From Dipteris shenzhenensis (taxonomy: Eukaryota; Polypodiophyta; Polypodiopsida; Gleicheniales), in assembly GCA_047967505.1 (NCBI GenBank), contig CM106541.1: DNA of 64,000 bases, one strand, 5' to 3'. Below the pieces are notes generated by a model that worked only from the letters and a program-made list of their open reading frames with translations, was not told the origin of the DNA and made no database searches. Below, piece by piece: positions 11,940-24,315 of this stretch. Both the position numbers and the translations under genes were made by a program. Position 1 is the stretch's first letter; each line of letters begins with the position of its first letter.

Positions 11940-13860
11940 CGTTAGACGAAGCTATACTTGCAACAAACGAATAATTTTTCTTTGGCAAAAGTGAACTTAT
12001 ATTCATTGACCAAATACATGGAAACCTGATAAATCAAGTAGAGAAAAGGTGAGGCTGTTGTAACCAATCTGGAGATTGGAAACGTCGTGAGGGCGCTGTG
12101 GGGCAGTGTAAGGGACACATAGATGACCTGTAGAAGAACACTTGTGCTTGCGAACACATCTAGCCAAGGAACCTATTGGCCCTCCATATGACCTACTCCC
12201 TAAAGATAGTCAAAGGGTATGGCAGAATCAATTACAGGTCCGTATATAAGCACCTCATAATCCTTGAGTGAGTGTGTGATGCTCCAATGAGGGCAATTCC
12301 CCTGAAGACTCTCCCAAGCACCCACCGTGGTGGCAGGTCCCCTCTCCCATCTGCAATCTATGTATCTGGAGTACCCTAGACGTCCTAAGTCATCAACAAA
12401 GAGCTTGTTCCACATAATGGGCTGCCTTGAGTCTGAGCAGGGACATGTACGAGGGGTTCTCTAAGCTGTTGCTAGGTTATGATGATCGTCCCCAAGAAGG
12501 GGGACGAAGGAAGTTGGATGTGGGCATTCATGAATATCCATTGCATGCTCGACGACCAATCTCCATCATTGCTAGGGAGTGCCTCTCAATTTGTTGCGCA
12601 AGGAGTCCTCTAATAACGAGCTTGCCTAACAAGTCTTTGCACTAGATGTCAAAATCGTTGATATTGAGGCGACCCTCATGTAAGGGCAAATATGATAGTG
12701 CTCTAGGCAAGTGTGGCCCACGTGTCATATGTGCCGTTAGATCCAAACCAAAGAAAGTTCCTTACCAACCTCATGAAAAGAACCACGAAGAGGTAATGCA
12801 CCAAGCAGAGGCTAACAAAACCTGGTTCACCAAAAGGGCTCCGAAGGCTAGGTCCAAGGTGGTGGAACTCCAATAAAGTAGCTTCCATCATAGTGTGTCA
12901 GCATCACTGACCCAAAAACCAACTAGTTGATGAGTGCATCTGATGCCAGACAAAGTCCTCCAAGGCTGCTCTGGAGCAATGAAGGTTCCTAACGTAAGAC
13001 TCAAGGAATATAGTTGTGTCGGCTGCAAGCTCACTGTTGAGAAATTCTCTGTCATTTCGTATGGGAAGATGAAAGCAAGTAATATGTGTTTGTGAATAGA
13101 AGAAATGAATCATTGTCTCAGCCACAAAGAGGTGTAGAAAGGAGGCAAGTTAGCAGACGGATCTAGAACCATCTCCTCTGCCACTTTGTGTGCTTAGAAA
13201 AACCCATGCGATAGTGTTCCTTGTTAGAAGCTATGTCCACTCTATCATATGCCTTCTCAAATTCAAGCAAAAGAATGGCCAAGGGCTGGTGACTTTCCTT
13301 GGCCCCTTCAACGACTTGCCAAAGTGAGAACAGAGAGTCGAAGATGCTCTAGCCTTTTATGAAGCCGGTCAAAGTATCTTGAATGAGGTCAGGTAAGGAA
13401 GGTGATGGGCTTCCATTGGGAGACTAGGATCTTGTATCCCCTCTGGGGGTGAGATATATTAGCCCATTTTTGAGATAGGGAGGCAGGGTACTGCTGTCTC
13501 AAATCTCCTGAAAGGTTGAAGTGATGGTGTCCCCAATAAATCCCAATTGGTGATGAAAAGGAGGGTGTAATGTCATCACCTGTTGGGCACTTGCCTTTTG
13601 GCAAAGCAAGAAGTTGCTGATCGAAGCTTTGCCCGTCATGAAATGGGCACCCAATTGTGTGAAACCCCCATTGGATCTAACCCCAAACATTGTTCCATAA
13701 GCACAATCGTGCAAGCAAACTCACTACCTAACCACACTTGAGCATGTGGGCTAGAGCACAACTCCATCCACAGGCCTATGCCATGAACCCTGGTGTCCCA
13801 TACCACCAATTCCTGTCCATGAGGAACCCTCGGTCGGCATAGCATCCTACATCTGCCATA
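11940..13860 (-). mobile_element. Decayed LINE, ORF1 end to 3' end with large losses
   Basis: On the minus strand, 13845-13636 has an AQVWLGS block seen in the ORF1 C-terminal domain of the LINE at 22358-23026. Positions 13604-13389 have KGKCPTGDDITPSF and WKPITFL, which precede and open the reverse transcriptase. Positions 12891-12703 have LVRNFLWFGS, the region after the RT. Positions 12415-12200 have a WERGPATTVGAW block. The catalytic core is fragmented by stops and frameshifts. The 3' end is close to 11965, where a T-run and GCAAAAGTGAACTTATATTC resemble the 3' ends of other copies. Confidence 0.7.
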
Positions 13861-14937
13861 TAGATGGCTGGAGCCTTGGCCTCTTGTCCAAGATAGACCC
13901 TTAAAAGTGACTACTCAACTGAATGACCACATGATAGTCTTGCACACTCTTTTATACAAGCTCATCCCGATATAAATAACATCCCTGGCTAAGTATATCC
14001 AGCTGGCCCTGTGCTATTGCTCACATCCTCTAGACCCACGTTAACCTGCTAGTCTTAATCCCGTGCAACCCAAGTACATAACATACTTCCCCTCTTCAAG
14101 TATCTACTCACACATAAATGGAATTGGAAAAGCTCCAATGAACTCTGACCCTTAGATTGAGCTATCTAGTCCCTCCATGACTCCTCAATCAAAGACAAGT
14201 TCTGAGGTTTGTGGTGACCTCAGTTGCTATTTTCTGCAGAAAAAACAGACTTTGGAAGGCAAATACAGATTTCCACCAGGATCATTGATGGGAAAAAGTG
14301 ATTTTCTTCCTTGTTGAGATCCTCAAGGTACTGTGCACGAGCAGATAGAGGTACTAAGGGATAGGAAGCAAAATGCATCCTCATGAGGAAAACCCCTTCC
14401 ACTCCACTCTGTCACACATTAGCCACTTGTCATTGCATAGAAGCTTCTATATGTCTCTTTGAAGGACTTGTTGTTGTCACCAAGCATCCCCTCTCGGTCT
14501 CTTTCCCTTTCATCCATAAACATCCATGTCGTCTAGCTCTTTTGCCTTCCGCCTAGCTTCTGTGATTATGATCACAAAAAGATGATAGCATCACGCTTCA
14601 CCAATATGTGAATGCTTGCCATAGGGAATGAACATCCATTGGCGCACTGAGGATGAATGTTTGTTTGAGCACAACCCGTCACATGCTCTATCTTCCATTG
14701 GTGCACGACCAACACACGGGTTTTGTCATGTGTGGGGGCACAATCAACGCATATTCTCCCCATATTCTCTACCTTTGGTCCATGTGCAAACAGCGCGCAG
14801 GCTCGGTCTTTTGTCGTCGCACAACCAACACACAGATTTATCTAAAGACTAATGTGCCAGATTTATTAAAAGACGTGCGCTCGCATTTATTGTAGGCCCT
14901 TCTTATGGGGTGAGGGCCCATGCATTTTGCTGCACAC

Positions 14938-15327
14938 TTAGCCAGAGGAGAGGTGCCACCTCTCAATTTGGATTGCATGTGTAGTTGCCAAGGCAAAGAG
15001 GGGAGTTGGACCTACCATTTGATTGTGGGGCAGCTTGCTGTGGGCTGCATTTCTTTGGGACGGGACTACACACCTCCCTATACATGGCGAATTCTTGCTC
15101 CTCCCTGTCTTCCAGCGTGGACTCCTTTGGGCGGCTAGAGGTGCGAAGCTGCTCGTTTTTGGTCCGAAAGGTGACGGTGATAGTTTGCTCCTGTGCGAGG
15201 AGGTCCTGAAGTGTCTGGATTTGTCGGTCAGTTCCCTCCCTGTGCCTTGCGTACACTTCCTCGGCCTGTGTCCGTCGCTACTTAGTCTCAAGAAATCCTT
15301 CAAATTGTATGATGAGAGCAGGGTCAC
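14938..15327 (-). pseudogene. Possible gypsy-like gag relic
   Basis: Two overlapping minus-strand frames are open here. The one at 15256-14963 gives ARHREGTDRQIQTLQDLL and a Glu/Lys/Thr-rich, coiled-coil-like stretch of the kind found at the start of some plant gypsy gag proteins. No zinc knuckle or protease was found next to it. The assignment is weak. It may be unrelated noncoding sequence. Confidence 0.3.
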
Positions 15328-15479
15328 AGACTTTTTGAACTTTACATTAATCTTATTCTGGATATCTTTTAAACAATAAAAAACTACAAATCACTTTCCA
15401 TGTCACTCTTTTCCCTACAAAGAAAAAGAACCACAAAAAGAAAATAGATCCCTGGCTTCCCCTCTTTAACAACTGTCAT

Positions 15480-16090
15480 TGACAGCAACTCAGTCTCTTT
15501 TCAAGAACCTCATCAATGTACTCTAAGGCCTCGTTATATCAAATGATTATACCTCTACAATGAAGTCTCCTGCGTAGTCTATTCTGATGGTCTTCACCCT
15601 CCATTCTCCAAGTATGTGAGAACACCTTAAGAGACCGTGTGCCCAACACAAGCTACTAAAATCACTAACAAAATAGAGATGGAATACTGAACTTGGTGTC
15701 ACTTCCTCACCACTTTTGGAGTCCACCAAGCCTCATGGGGGAATGGCTAGGAGAAGATCTCAGTGTTGCCTGCCATCAAAGCAAGCCAAGTCACCTATCC
15801 AAAGTGCCTACCATTGGTGGAAGTTTGTCCACCTTATCACACACCCTCATTGCTGCAGTTGATGTCTCCATCATGCCACAAGTCCAAGTATTGCCTCATC
15901 CTCATCTTTACCTAGATTGGTAATGACTATTATGTTGCCACTGCCACCAAGTGTGCAACTCTTGCTGTCCCACATGGTACGTTTTGACCCTGGATCTATA
16001 GGCTCCATAATCCACTCATGCTTGTCAGAAGTGCATGAATGCAGTAATATGTGTCGCTGCAACCAACGCTCCCTGTCGGCATGCACAACA
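15480..16090 (-). mobile_element. Probable copia pol relic (protease to integrase)
   Basis: The minus-strand frame 16086-15871 has HEWIMEPIDPGS...LGGSGNIIV, resembling the degraded active-site region (W-I-x-D-S-G) and C-terminal strand of a copia protease. Positions 15729-15547 have VSDFSSLCWAHGL and VKTIRIDYAGDF, resembling the integrase blocks D-D-F-S-R and K-T-x-R-T-D-N-G-G-E-F. The order and orientation are right for one element with an internal deletion. Catalytic residues are changed, so it is a dead relic. Confidence 0.4.
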
Positions 16091-17354
16091 CAATAGAGTT
16101 CTTATGTTACCAAAAGATGTGCCTCATATGGCGCTGACTCTTCCCCTCATGGCTGATTGTTTCATTAATGGAACCCCCACCCCCTCTCCCCTCTCCTTGA
16201 GGATGAGGCATATCTAGCCTTGAAAAAGGGAGGGGCCATCATACTTGTGTCAAAATCTCCAATGGGAGGTGAAGAGGGATGGAAAGTAAGTCGTGGGAGG
16301 TGAAGAGGGATGGAAACTAAGTCATAGATGTCAAGGCAAGCGGCTTGCAAGATGTCTCCAAAAGGATCCCCTCTTGTATGGATAGGCTAGGGTATAAATA
16401 TTTAGGATGCTAATCCTAAGCTCCCCACAATCAGCTCCTTGAAGCCAATGAGGGGCCAATAGAGATACACGTCCTTTGGACCATATCACGGGACCACATC
16501 GACATTCATGCCTGTCACTAAAAAGGCGCTCCTAAGGCATTAAGGTATCCATTGGGCTGCCAAACACTGCCTACTACAACTCTTTTTCGAAGAATCAACT
16601 GTGTGGCTGCTCCGGGTGAGGATTGTAAAATCCACGCATATCCTAGCCGACCATGGTCCAACTCATGGCGAGGTTGAGGGGAGTCAAAAAATTCTCTTTG
16701 AGATCGTGATGTTTGTGAGTAGTTAGTATCAATGTGTTAGTGAATCAGAGGCATAACTTGTTCCAACAACTCCGTCTTGAAACCCCAGTACATCAATGTT
16801 GAGTGGGCCACTCCACATTTTTGGGCTACTTGAGCCAAATTCCAAAGCATGTCCAATCTACGCAAGGCATCCTGCTACTCAAGTCACACTGCTATCACAA
16901 TCGCTCAAGTTTGGCAATGTGGTGAGGCACAATCCATAGGCATAGCGATAGGGTGCTATGCACCGCTCCAAATGGTGCATCATATAACAAGGTTAATGTT
17001 GATACTCTGCTGTGAATAGGGAGTAGATGAATGTCTAGATCGGGTGACCTGAGCAACCTCCCTTTTAAGGATAGAGAAAGCCAAGGGAGACCTCCAGGAT
17101 GTGAGGGTAGTTCAATGAGATGTCCATGTAGATCATGGCCGTAGATCCAAAACTCTAAGTAAAGCCGTTGACCTAGATGGGAATGAGATCCTTCCAATCA
17201 AGGAGACTCTTAAAGGAAAAGGGAATACATACATGTAGATGAGGTTGTGTGAGCGTCTTCAAAACAATGCCAAAGTCCATGCCCATAAAGAGTATAATGT
17301 CATTGTTACCAATACCAAAGCGCATGCATATAGAGAGTAGAATGCCCATTAAGT

Positions 17355-20340
17355 ATGAACGAAAGCCACAAGAGCCAGCTCAAATGCGGGAGTACATCAT
17401 GTCAAGCATTAGAGAAAAAGCTCTCAAAAGCAGCTAACAAAAATCCAAGGTGGAGGCTGAAAATGCCACCTCAACCCTGAAGAAAACTCAGAGAAGAATG
17501 GAGATCCTCTCCAAACTTTGAAAAAAATATCTCTCATGGTTGTAACTACTCTGGAGAATCCCTGCATACTGGCCCAGATGGCCATCAACGTGTTTATAGT
17601 ATCAGTCCATATACTGACCATAGACTGGGAAGGGTGAACCTGTGAACCCTCCATCGCCTCCGTACATCTAGCCCTCCAAATATGCCAAGCTGCAATGCTA
17701 GCCAGAATCTCCCAAGCTGTGTCTACCGAGGCATGAGCAGCTCTGAAACGAGTAAAAGGAACATCCTGGAGAGAGCATGGATCCACAAAGTGTCATCGTA
17801 TAATAAAGGATCGGTCTGAGTCATGTCCCTTGAAAAACACCCAAGGGCTAGTAAGAGATATCCATGCCACTAATTCCCAGGTAATGAAGAAGGGTGTTCT
17901 ATAAAATATGCAAAGAATCTTGGCAACACCCTTCCAGATTGTCCTCCCCTGTCTGCACTCCCAAAGGCAACTCAATTGCTACGTGGCATGGAGGACAAGT
18001 AGGGTTAGCCCCAAACCTGGATTTCCACAGGTTCATTGCAATCCCTCCATGAATAGAAAGCTAAAAGAAGAGAGTGATCTTTCTATTTCTTAGGGATTTC
18101 CAGAGCCTCCTCCAAAAGTTTTTCTGCACCTTTGTAGAAATATGAAAATTATCCCAATTAGGAGCTCTAGAGGACCTCCAACCTCTATTGCTAAGCTGAA
18201 ATCTCTTGGCATTTCTGACTGTGTAATGAAAGAAGAGGATGCTCTTCTCTCGGTGCCCTTCATCAATCCATTCCCACTCCCCTGGGTCCCACTACAAGAA
18301 CCTGATGGGAGAACCACCATATAACCAGAGTCTTCAAGACCCAAGTGCCAGGAGAACAGGGTCAGGATCAAGATACCAATGTGAGTCCGTGTCCCACTCC
18401 ATGTAACCTGCAATCCTAATAGGCTGGAAGGCAACCTCCAAAAGAATATCATCATAAGATCTAAGAAGTCTGCCACCCGAATGAACATCAAAGACAAGGG
18501 TCTCCTCATGTGCGTCCCACAAGGCAATGACCTATAAGGGAGCATCCATCCCCGTCAAAGCTCCCAACCAAGTGGACTCTGTGATCGGCATGTCATCTAT
18601 ATCTATTCACTCTGGTGGTATGGCTGCATCTATCTGTTGCATCCTAACTACACTCCCTCTGAGGTGGCCAACTGATAAGAGTCTCTAATTCTCTGGAAGC
18701 TGTCTAAAAGCCTTCCAGGCACCTACAGTGGAAGTAGGTCCCCTCTCCCATCTAGACCATTGCATATAATGTGAGACTCCTAGTGATCTGCCTTGCTCAT
18801 CCAATATAGATTCATTCCATAACTGACTGCCTGTCTATTTCTTTGCCAGAAGAGGATGTAACTCTCCGAAGAGTGTCTCTGAACCTGCCTCAAGCTTTCA
18901 GAATGGAAGCCATGAGAGGGGAAGAGGGAGATCTAAGATGGTGGGCTCAAGTAAAAATCCATCTCGAGCTGTCTATCCGATCTCCCCTGTGTGAAGGTAT
19001 ACAAGACTGAATGTTGCATGGGAAAAAATCTTTCAAAGGCTCCTGTCCAGGCATGAATCCTCTCACTGCAAAATTTTTGCAGAGCAAGGCCATACACTGT
19101 AAATTCGGATCTATAATATTGAGACCTCCTTCCCTTGTGGGGAGAATGAGGGTCTCCCAAGCCACCCTGGCTACAACATCAGAGCTGAGATATACAACCT
19201 CTAGTTCTGCACCAACAAGAGCAAACGAACCATGCAATAACCAATAATACCTGGTTCACAATCACTACTCTGGATGCAAGGTCACGTCTGACAGAACTCC
19301 AAAAAATGAGTTTCCTCCTTATGCTCTCCAACACAGGAGCAAACTGTTGTGCTGGGAGAGATGCCCACCCCAACCTGGCATCCTAGGTACTTGATGGAAA
19401 CACCCCTTTGAATCCAAGAGAATCCTGTGTCAATCTCCCAATCTGGAGTGTCCTCATCACTAATCCAAAAGCCATCTGACTTGTTTCAATTAATATGAGC
19501 CCCTGGTGCAATGCAAAACAAATCCAAGGTTGTCCTGAAGCCCAATAATATCAGCTTGAACTCTAAGGTAATAGCTCATAGCTTCGGCCACAAATGAAAA
19601 GAGAAAGGGGCCTAAAGGGCATCCCTGACGACCAATATGGTAATCTGAAACCTGTCTCCTCTGACTCTACCAATGAGAACCTGGCTATGGGCTGATCTCT
19701 AGAGAGCTGGCACCCCTCTAATCCATGCGTCTGTGAATCCAAAGCAAGCGCAGGAACCCTCTAGAAAACCCCAGTCTACTCTGTCATAAGATTTCTCAAA
19801 GTCCAGGGGTAGAATAGCAAGCCTATGGCCATTATGCATGGCCCATTGAGAAGCCTCCCAAAATGAGAAGATATTATTGAAGATGCTCCTGCCATGCACA
19901 AATCCCATCTGCGTATCATATATAACATCTGGAAGAAAGGGCTGCAGACATAGGCTGATTGCTTTTGCAGAGATTTTGTACAAAGTGCCTAACAAAGTGA
20001 TCGGTCTCCACTGAGACACTAAATTCCTGCAACCCCCTTTTGGGATAAGATGAATGAGGCCCTCAGTAAGTGAGTCTTACATCTCACCCGAGTCTTAAAC
20101 GCCCTGTAGGGCTGAGGTAATGTGATCCCCAATCTGATCCCAAAATGAAATAAAGAAAGAGGGTGTAAGCCCATCTGAACTAGGGCACTTGCCCTTTTGA
20201 AGGGTAGATAGAGCAGTCCTGAACTCTATGTTGGTGAATGGTGCATCAAGTGAGACTATCATATCTCCAGTCACCAACATGGGTAAGTGCTTCCAAATAA
20301 CAACTCGAGTGTCATCTCTGGCCTGAGTGTTAGGATCTGC
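17355..20340 (-). mobile_element. LINE 3' half (RT to 3' end), fused to another LINE
   Basis: From about 20340 leftwards on the minus strand the order is as follows: VIWKHLP...KGKCPSSDGLTPSF (pre-RT); QWRPITLLGTLYKI and LDFEKSYDRVDW at 20019-19699; RQGCPLGPF near 19600; a VAWETLILPTREGGLNIID block at 19237-18947; LWECRQGRTIWKGVAKIL (zf-RVT) near 17957; and a C-terminal R-W-H-F-Q-P-P-P-W-I-F at 17460. The YADD-type active-site segment after RQGCPL appears to be missing. The sequence is closely similar to the plus-strand copy at 56570-58830. Many stops are present. Confidence 0.8.
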
Positions 20341-20670
20341 GGTACCCTCCAGGATGGACCAGTCCACTCGATCGTAGGCCTTCTCAAAGTCGAGAAGTAG
20401 GATGGCTAAGTGCGACCCACTGTGCTGAGCCCACTCCGTCGCCTCTGAGAAGGTAAAGACATTATCCAGGATACTACGATCCTGGACAAAGCCTGTCTGA
20501 GTGTCATGCATGAGGTCAAGAAGTAGTGGCCGAACTCTGGCGCTGATCATCTTGGCAAGGATTTTGTAGGCAGTGGTGAGGAGAGTGATCGGGCGCCACT
20601 GATGGATCTCCTGTCGGTCTCCTCCCTTCGGGATGAGGCAAATCAATCCCGAAGAGAGGCTCTCTGGCAT
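20095..20670 (-). pseudogene. Chimeric LINE reverse transcriptase fragment
   Basis: One open frame of 191 codons starts with GLICLIPKGGD, QWRPITLLTTAYKI, DTQTGFVQDRSILDN and LLLDFEKAYDRVDW, the first conserved RT blocks. After SILEGT it switches to text that belongs upstream of an RT in another copy (VIWKHLPML...KGKCPSSDGLTPSF). The fusion is in frame by chance or through recombination at a homologous site. Confidence 0.8.
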
Positions 20671-21238
20671 ATGTCCGCTACTGAAAATCCTCTAGAAGGC
20701 TGCTAGGAGGGGCTGATGGATCTAATCCCAGAAAGAGGTGAAGAAAGTGCGAGAGAGCCCATCCTCGCCAGGGCATTTCTGCCCATCGATGTCCATCAAG
20801 GCCTCCTGCATCTCGACAGTAGTGAACGGTGCCATCAACGTCGTCTGCATGCTGGGTTGAACAAGGGCTGGAATGTGCCTCCACACCTCCTCGCGGGAAC
20901 GTCTAGTACGGGGGGCAAGCTGTTCCTGCTGGAAAAGAGTCCTATAGAAGTCGGTAGCCAACCCCAAGACCTCTTCCAGATCAGTAACGATGTGCCCCTC
21001 TGCTGTCCTAAGACTCCGGAGCTGATCACCTGCTGCCCTCTGGCCATGCGTCCTGAAGAACTCTTTGCTCATCCGGTCGCCCTTCCGAGCCCAGTAGGAG
21101 AGGGAGGTGTAATAAGAAAACTCTGAGCGACGCTGGAGAGTCTCCTCAAGAAGGGCTCTGGCTCGAATGGCCTGGTGGATCCGAAGCTCCTCCGAACCCG
21201 GAGCTGCCTGCTGGAGTCGCTGAATGGAGGCGAGGTCC

Positions 21239-22240
21239 CTACAAAGAGCTCTCTCTCTGCCCCACCACTCCTGGCCGAACCTGAAGGGCTGCGAGCTGGC
21301 AAATCTGGTTGGACTCCTGCAAAGCCTGCGCCACCAACTCTACCAGATCCATGCACTCGCCCCAATCTCTGTCCCAAAGGCTACCGATACTACTGCGCAC
21401 CTCCTCCTCCCTAGAGAAGATGGAATCAGGAATCCTGCACGAACGGGGAGGAAGGGACTGAGCTGCCGAATCTAGTGATAAGAGCACTGGCGCGTGGTCG
21501 GAGAGTGTCGTCCCTGGCACTATACCCACCTGACCACCTCTGCTGATGGCCCAATCACTGACATAAAATCTGTCCAGTCTCTCCAGGAGTCTGCCTCCTT
21601 CCCTGCGGAAGCCCCACGAGAAGTCCAAGCTCCCGTGCCATCGGTGGAAGGACGGGTCTCTCCAGCTGTCCCTACCTCCTGTCGCGAAGATAAAGGAATC
21701 CCAAGCGGACTGCTCTGCTTGAGCTATACCTGTAAACTCTGGTCCTCTGCCCTGCTGGTCCTCCAAAGTCTCCTGATTGTTGAAGTCACCTCCAACAATC
21801 CACGAATCCATGTCTGGAAGAATCTCTGTGAGTGTCCTCCAGAAAGTGGCTCTGCATCGGAGGTCTGTGGGTGCATAGATGTTGAGGATTCCTATTTTGG
21901 AGCCCTCCAACTCTAGGCCAACCCAAAGTGCACGGCCTGGGATCAACGTACCATGACCAAAAACTCCCTGGGCAAACGACTCGCAAACGGAAGTACAGAC
22001 ACCGCCACTCCTCCCCTGTGCACTGATCGAGGGCCCCCAATAAGTGTGAGAGCATCCAGGGAGGATCTTCCCGCAGCTACGGGAATGAGCCACTGAAAGC
22101 TTATGCTCCTGGAGCAGGAGTATATCCAAGCGACCAATCACTGCTGGCTGAAGTTCCTGTCTCAAGATGAGCTTCCTAGGACCACGGGTGCCAGAAGAAT
22201 GAAACCCGTTCACGTTCCAGGAGACAAGGTGTAAGCTCAT
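21239..22240 (-). pseudogene. LINE ORF2 N-terminus: AP endonuclease domain, open for 333 codons
   Basis: The frame starts MSLHLVSWNVNGFH at 22240. The catalytic blocks of the exonuclease-endonuclease-phosphatase family follow in order: W-N-V-N-G (Asn), LLQEHKL (Glu), GILNIYAPT, IVGGDFNNQ (Asp, Asn), LERLDRFYVSDWA, and TLSDHAPVLL (Asp-His). All expected catalytic residues are visible, so this domain alone could still be intact. The frame is lost at 21239, and the following linker and RT continue in other frames (21377-21069, 21072-20722, 20670). The enzyme nicks target DNA to prime reverse transcription. Confidence 0.85.
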
Positions 22241-24250
22241 GATGAGGACTGGTAGGCTGCAAACAACTTTCTGCTCGCGGCTGAGGTTGATGAAGAAGCT
22301 GAAATTTCGGAATGAAGGCGCTGACGCTTTTGTGAGGGTTTGGAGGGGGAGGCGGGGTCATCCTGCCCGTTCTTCAAAACTTTTAACAAAGGCGTGAGGC
22401 CTTTGGTGCCATGGACAAACGCTTTCTCGAGCCAACTCGAGATCTCTGAGGTAGTCATCCCGTAGAAGGCTCGAAGTTTCTGAGGAGTCCGGGGGAAGGG
22501 GCCACGACAGAGGGGGCTTGAGGATCACAATCAATCTAAAACGCTTGGCGGCGCAACGCCACCGCAGGCGCACGTCACCCTTGGACCACTGAGTCTCGAG
22601 AAGCTGTCCACCCGACGGGCCTATCCAAATCTGAGCGTGCGTCTGCTCTCTGAGAGCCTCCCAGACCGAGTCGTTTGTCCAAGTCTCGGTGCCGTCGCTG
22701 AGGAAGGTGAAAGCAAAGCTAGGGCCATCCCTCGGGGCCAAGGCTGCGATCTTCCCATCCGCCCCTTTACGAAGCAGGAAGATACTGATGTCGAGGCAAG
22801 CAAGGAAGGTCCCGAGGTCGGCCACATCCAAGTAATCGTAGGGACCAGATCTATAGAAGTGACGAGGAAGCTCTCTCTCCTGAAGCTGAGGCCCGCCAGA
22901 GTCTGCAACTGAGGGGGTCGGGCTAGCAGATAGGGAAGACTGCTCCAGGGGTGGTGCAGACTCGGGGTGCCCTACCTGGGGTGGGGAAGGGGAAGGAGGC
23001 TGAGGGGTAGGCAACTCAGACTCCACGGAAGCGACTAGCGGGGGGGGTGGGGGAGGTGGAGTGGGGGCTGCCCGCGGCTGACCGGTTCAGCTGACACTGC
23101 AGAAGAGCTGAGAGGAGTGGGGGAGGGGGGATGAGGCTGGAGCTGGGACTGGGGCTGAAGAGGAAGAGGAGGGGGCTGATGCTGCGGGTTGGGAAGAGGG
23201 GGCTGCGGCTGGGGTAGGGGCTGGGGCTGAGAGGAAGGGAGGTGGGGGTCGGAAGAGAGGGGGACCTGAGGTTGCGGAGGGCGGGCTACAGACGAAGAAG
23301 AAGCTCTCCCAGGACCCTGGGGCGGCTGCCTGTCAGGTCTCTGAGGCGCTGCTGCAGGTTGGGTAGCCTCTGCCTCCTTGCCTTTGTCAGAAGTCTTCTT
23401 ATTCTTTCCTCTTTTCCTTCTGACCTCGGTCCACCCGCCAGCCACCTCTGGACCGGACTCCGGCTGCCTCTGCTCCTCCTGACGTGGCTGCCCGGAGGGA
23501 GGGGGAGGGGGCTGAGGGGGGGGGGGGCCGGGGGGGCTGAGAGGAGCTGGAGAAGCGTGGACAAGCAGCAGCCAGGTGCCCAAAGCTGTGACATCTCAGG
23601 CACTGGCCTGGCTGTCGTGTGACTACCATGCTCTGAGTAATGCTGCCAGCATCTGTCACGATCTCAATCACTGCACGGAGGGACGCAGGGTCTGCCACAG
23701 CCACACGGACTCTAGGAGCTCCTGCCGCAGTAACCGCGTCGACGAAAGTGTCATGCAACACCCAGCCAAAATGGGAACCCAGGTCCCTGACTGTCGGCCG
23801 CAACTCAGCAGCAAGGCCTGGAAAAACTAGCGTCACTGGGTGGCGAAGTATGCGGAAATGAGCATCAAAGTCCGCTGCGCTGAATCCTCGGTACCAAGGG
23901 ACTATCGTGATGATCTTTCCATCCACAGATGTGGGGGAACCGGCAATCAGGTTGCTCGCAGCTTTCGCAGTGGAGAGTTTAAGCCAAAAGATGCCCCTTC
24001 CCATAAGGGCCACCTCCTCGATGTGGCTGTCCTCTAGCATAAGAGTGGACTGGAGCCAGTCCCTGATGGCTGATCTGGAGGGAGAGTGTCCAATGACTCT
24101 GCCATAGACGGAAGTGAGGGCAAAGTCATTGGCAACCTGTTGTACCGGAGACGACTGTTGCTCTGTCAAGATCATGCGGTAGGCATCTGGAGAGGGAGGG
24201 TCCGGCTGGGTCTCCGGTTCCGGGCAGGGAGCCGCCATACCGCCAGACAA
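22237..24250 (-). pseudogene. LINE ORF1 (DUF4283-like, CCHC knuckle, proline-rich linker, C-terminal domain)
   Basis: The frame starts at 24250 (MSGGMAAPCPE). Residues about 25-190 look like the DUF4283 nucleic-acid-binding region of plant LINE ORF1, with GRGIFWLKLS and HFRILRHPVTLVFPG blocks. A CCHC knuckle (QCLRCHSFGHLAAACPR) follows at about residue 215-231. A very long Pro/Gln/Ser-rich linker (23583-23035) contains a basic KRGKNKK patch. A further folded-looking segment (22960-22500) has RHFYRSGPYDYLDVADL and AQIWIGPSG. The reading frame shifts in the homopolymer G-run near 23513-23529 and again near 23030 and 22400. It terminates in TGA at 22239-22237, overlapping the ORF2 start. Confidence 0.8.
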
Positions 24251-24315
24251 ACTGCGAGACCTCCGATGAAGAAGAGGTTGCCACCAAAAAGGAGGGGAGA
24301 TAGACGAGGGATGGA

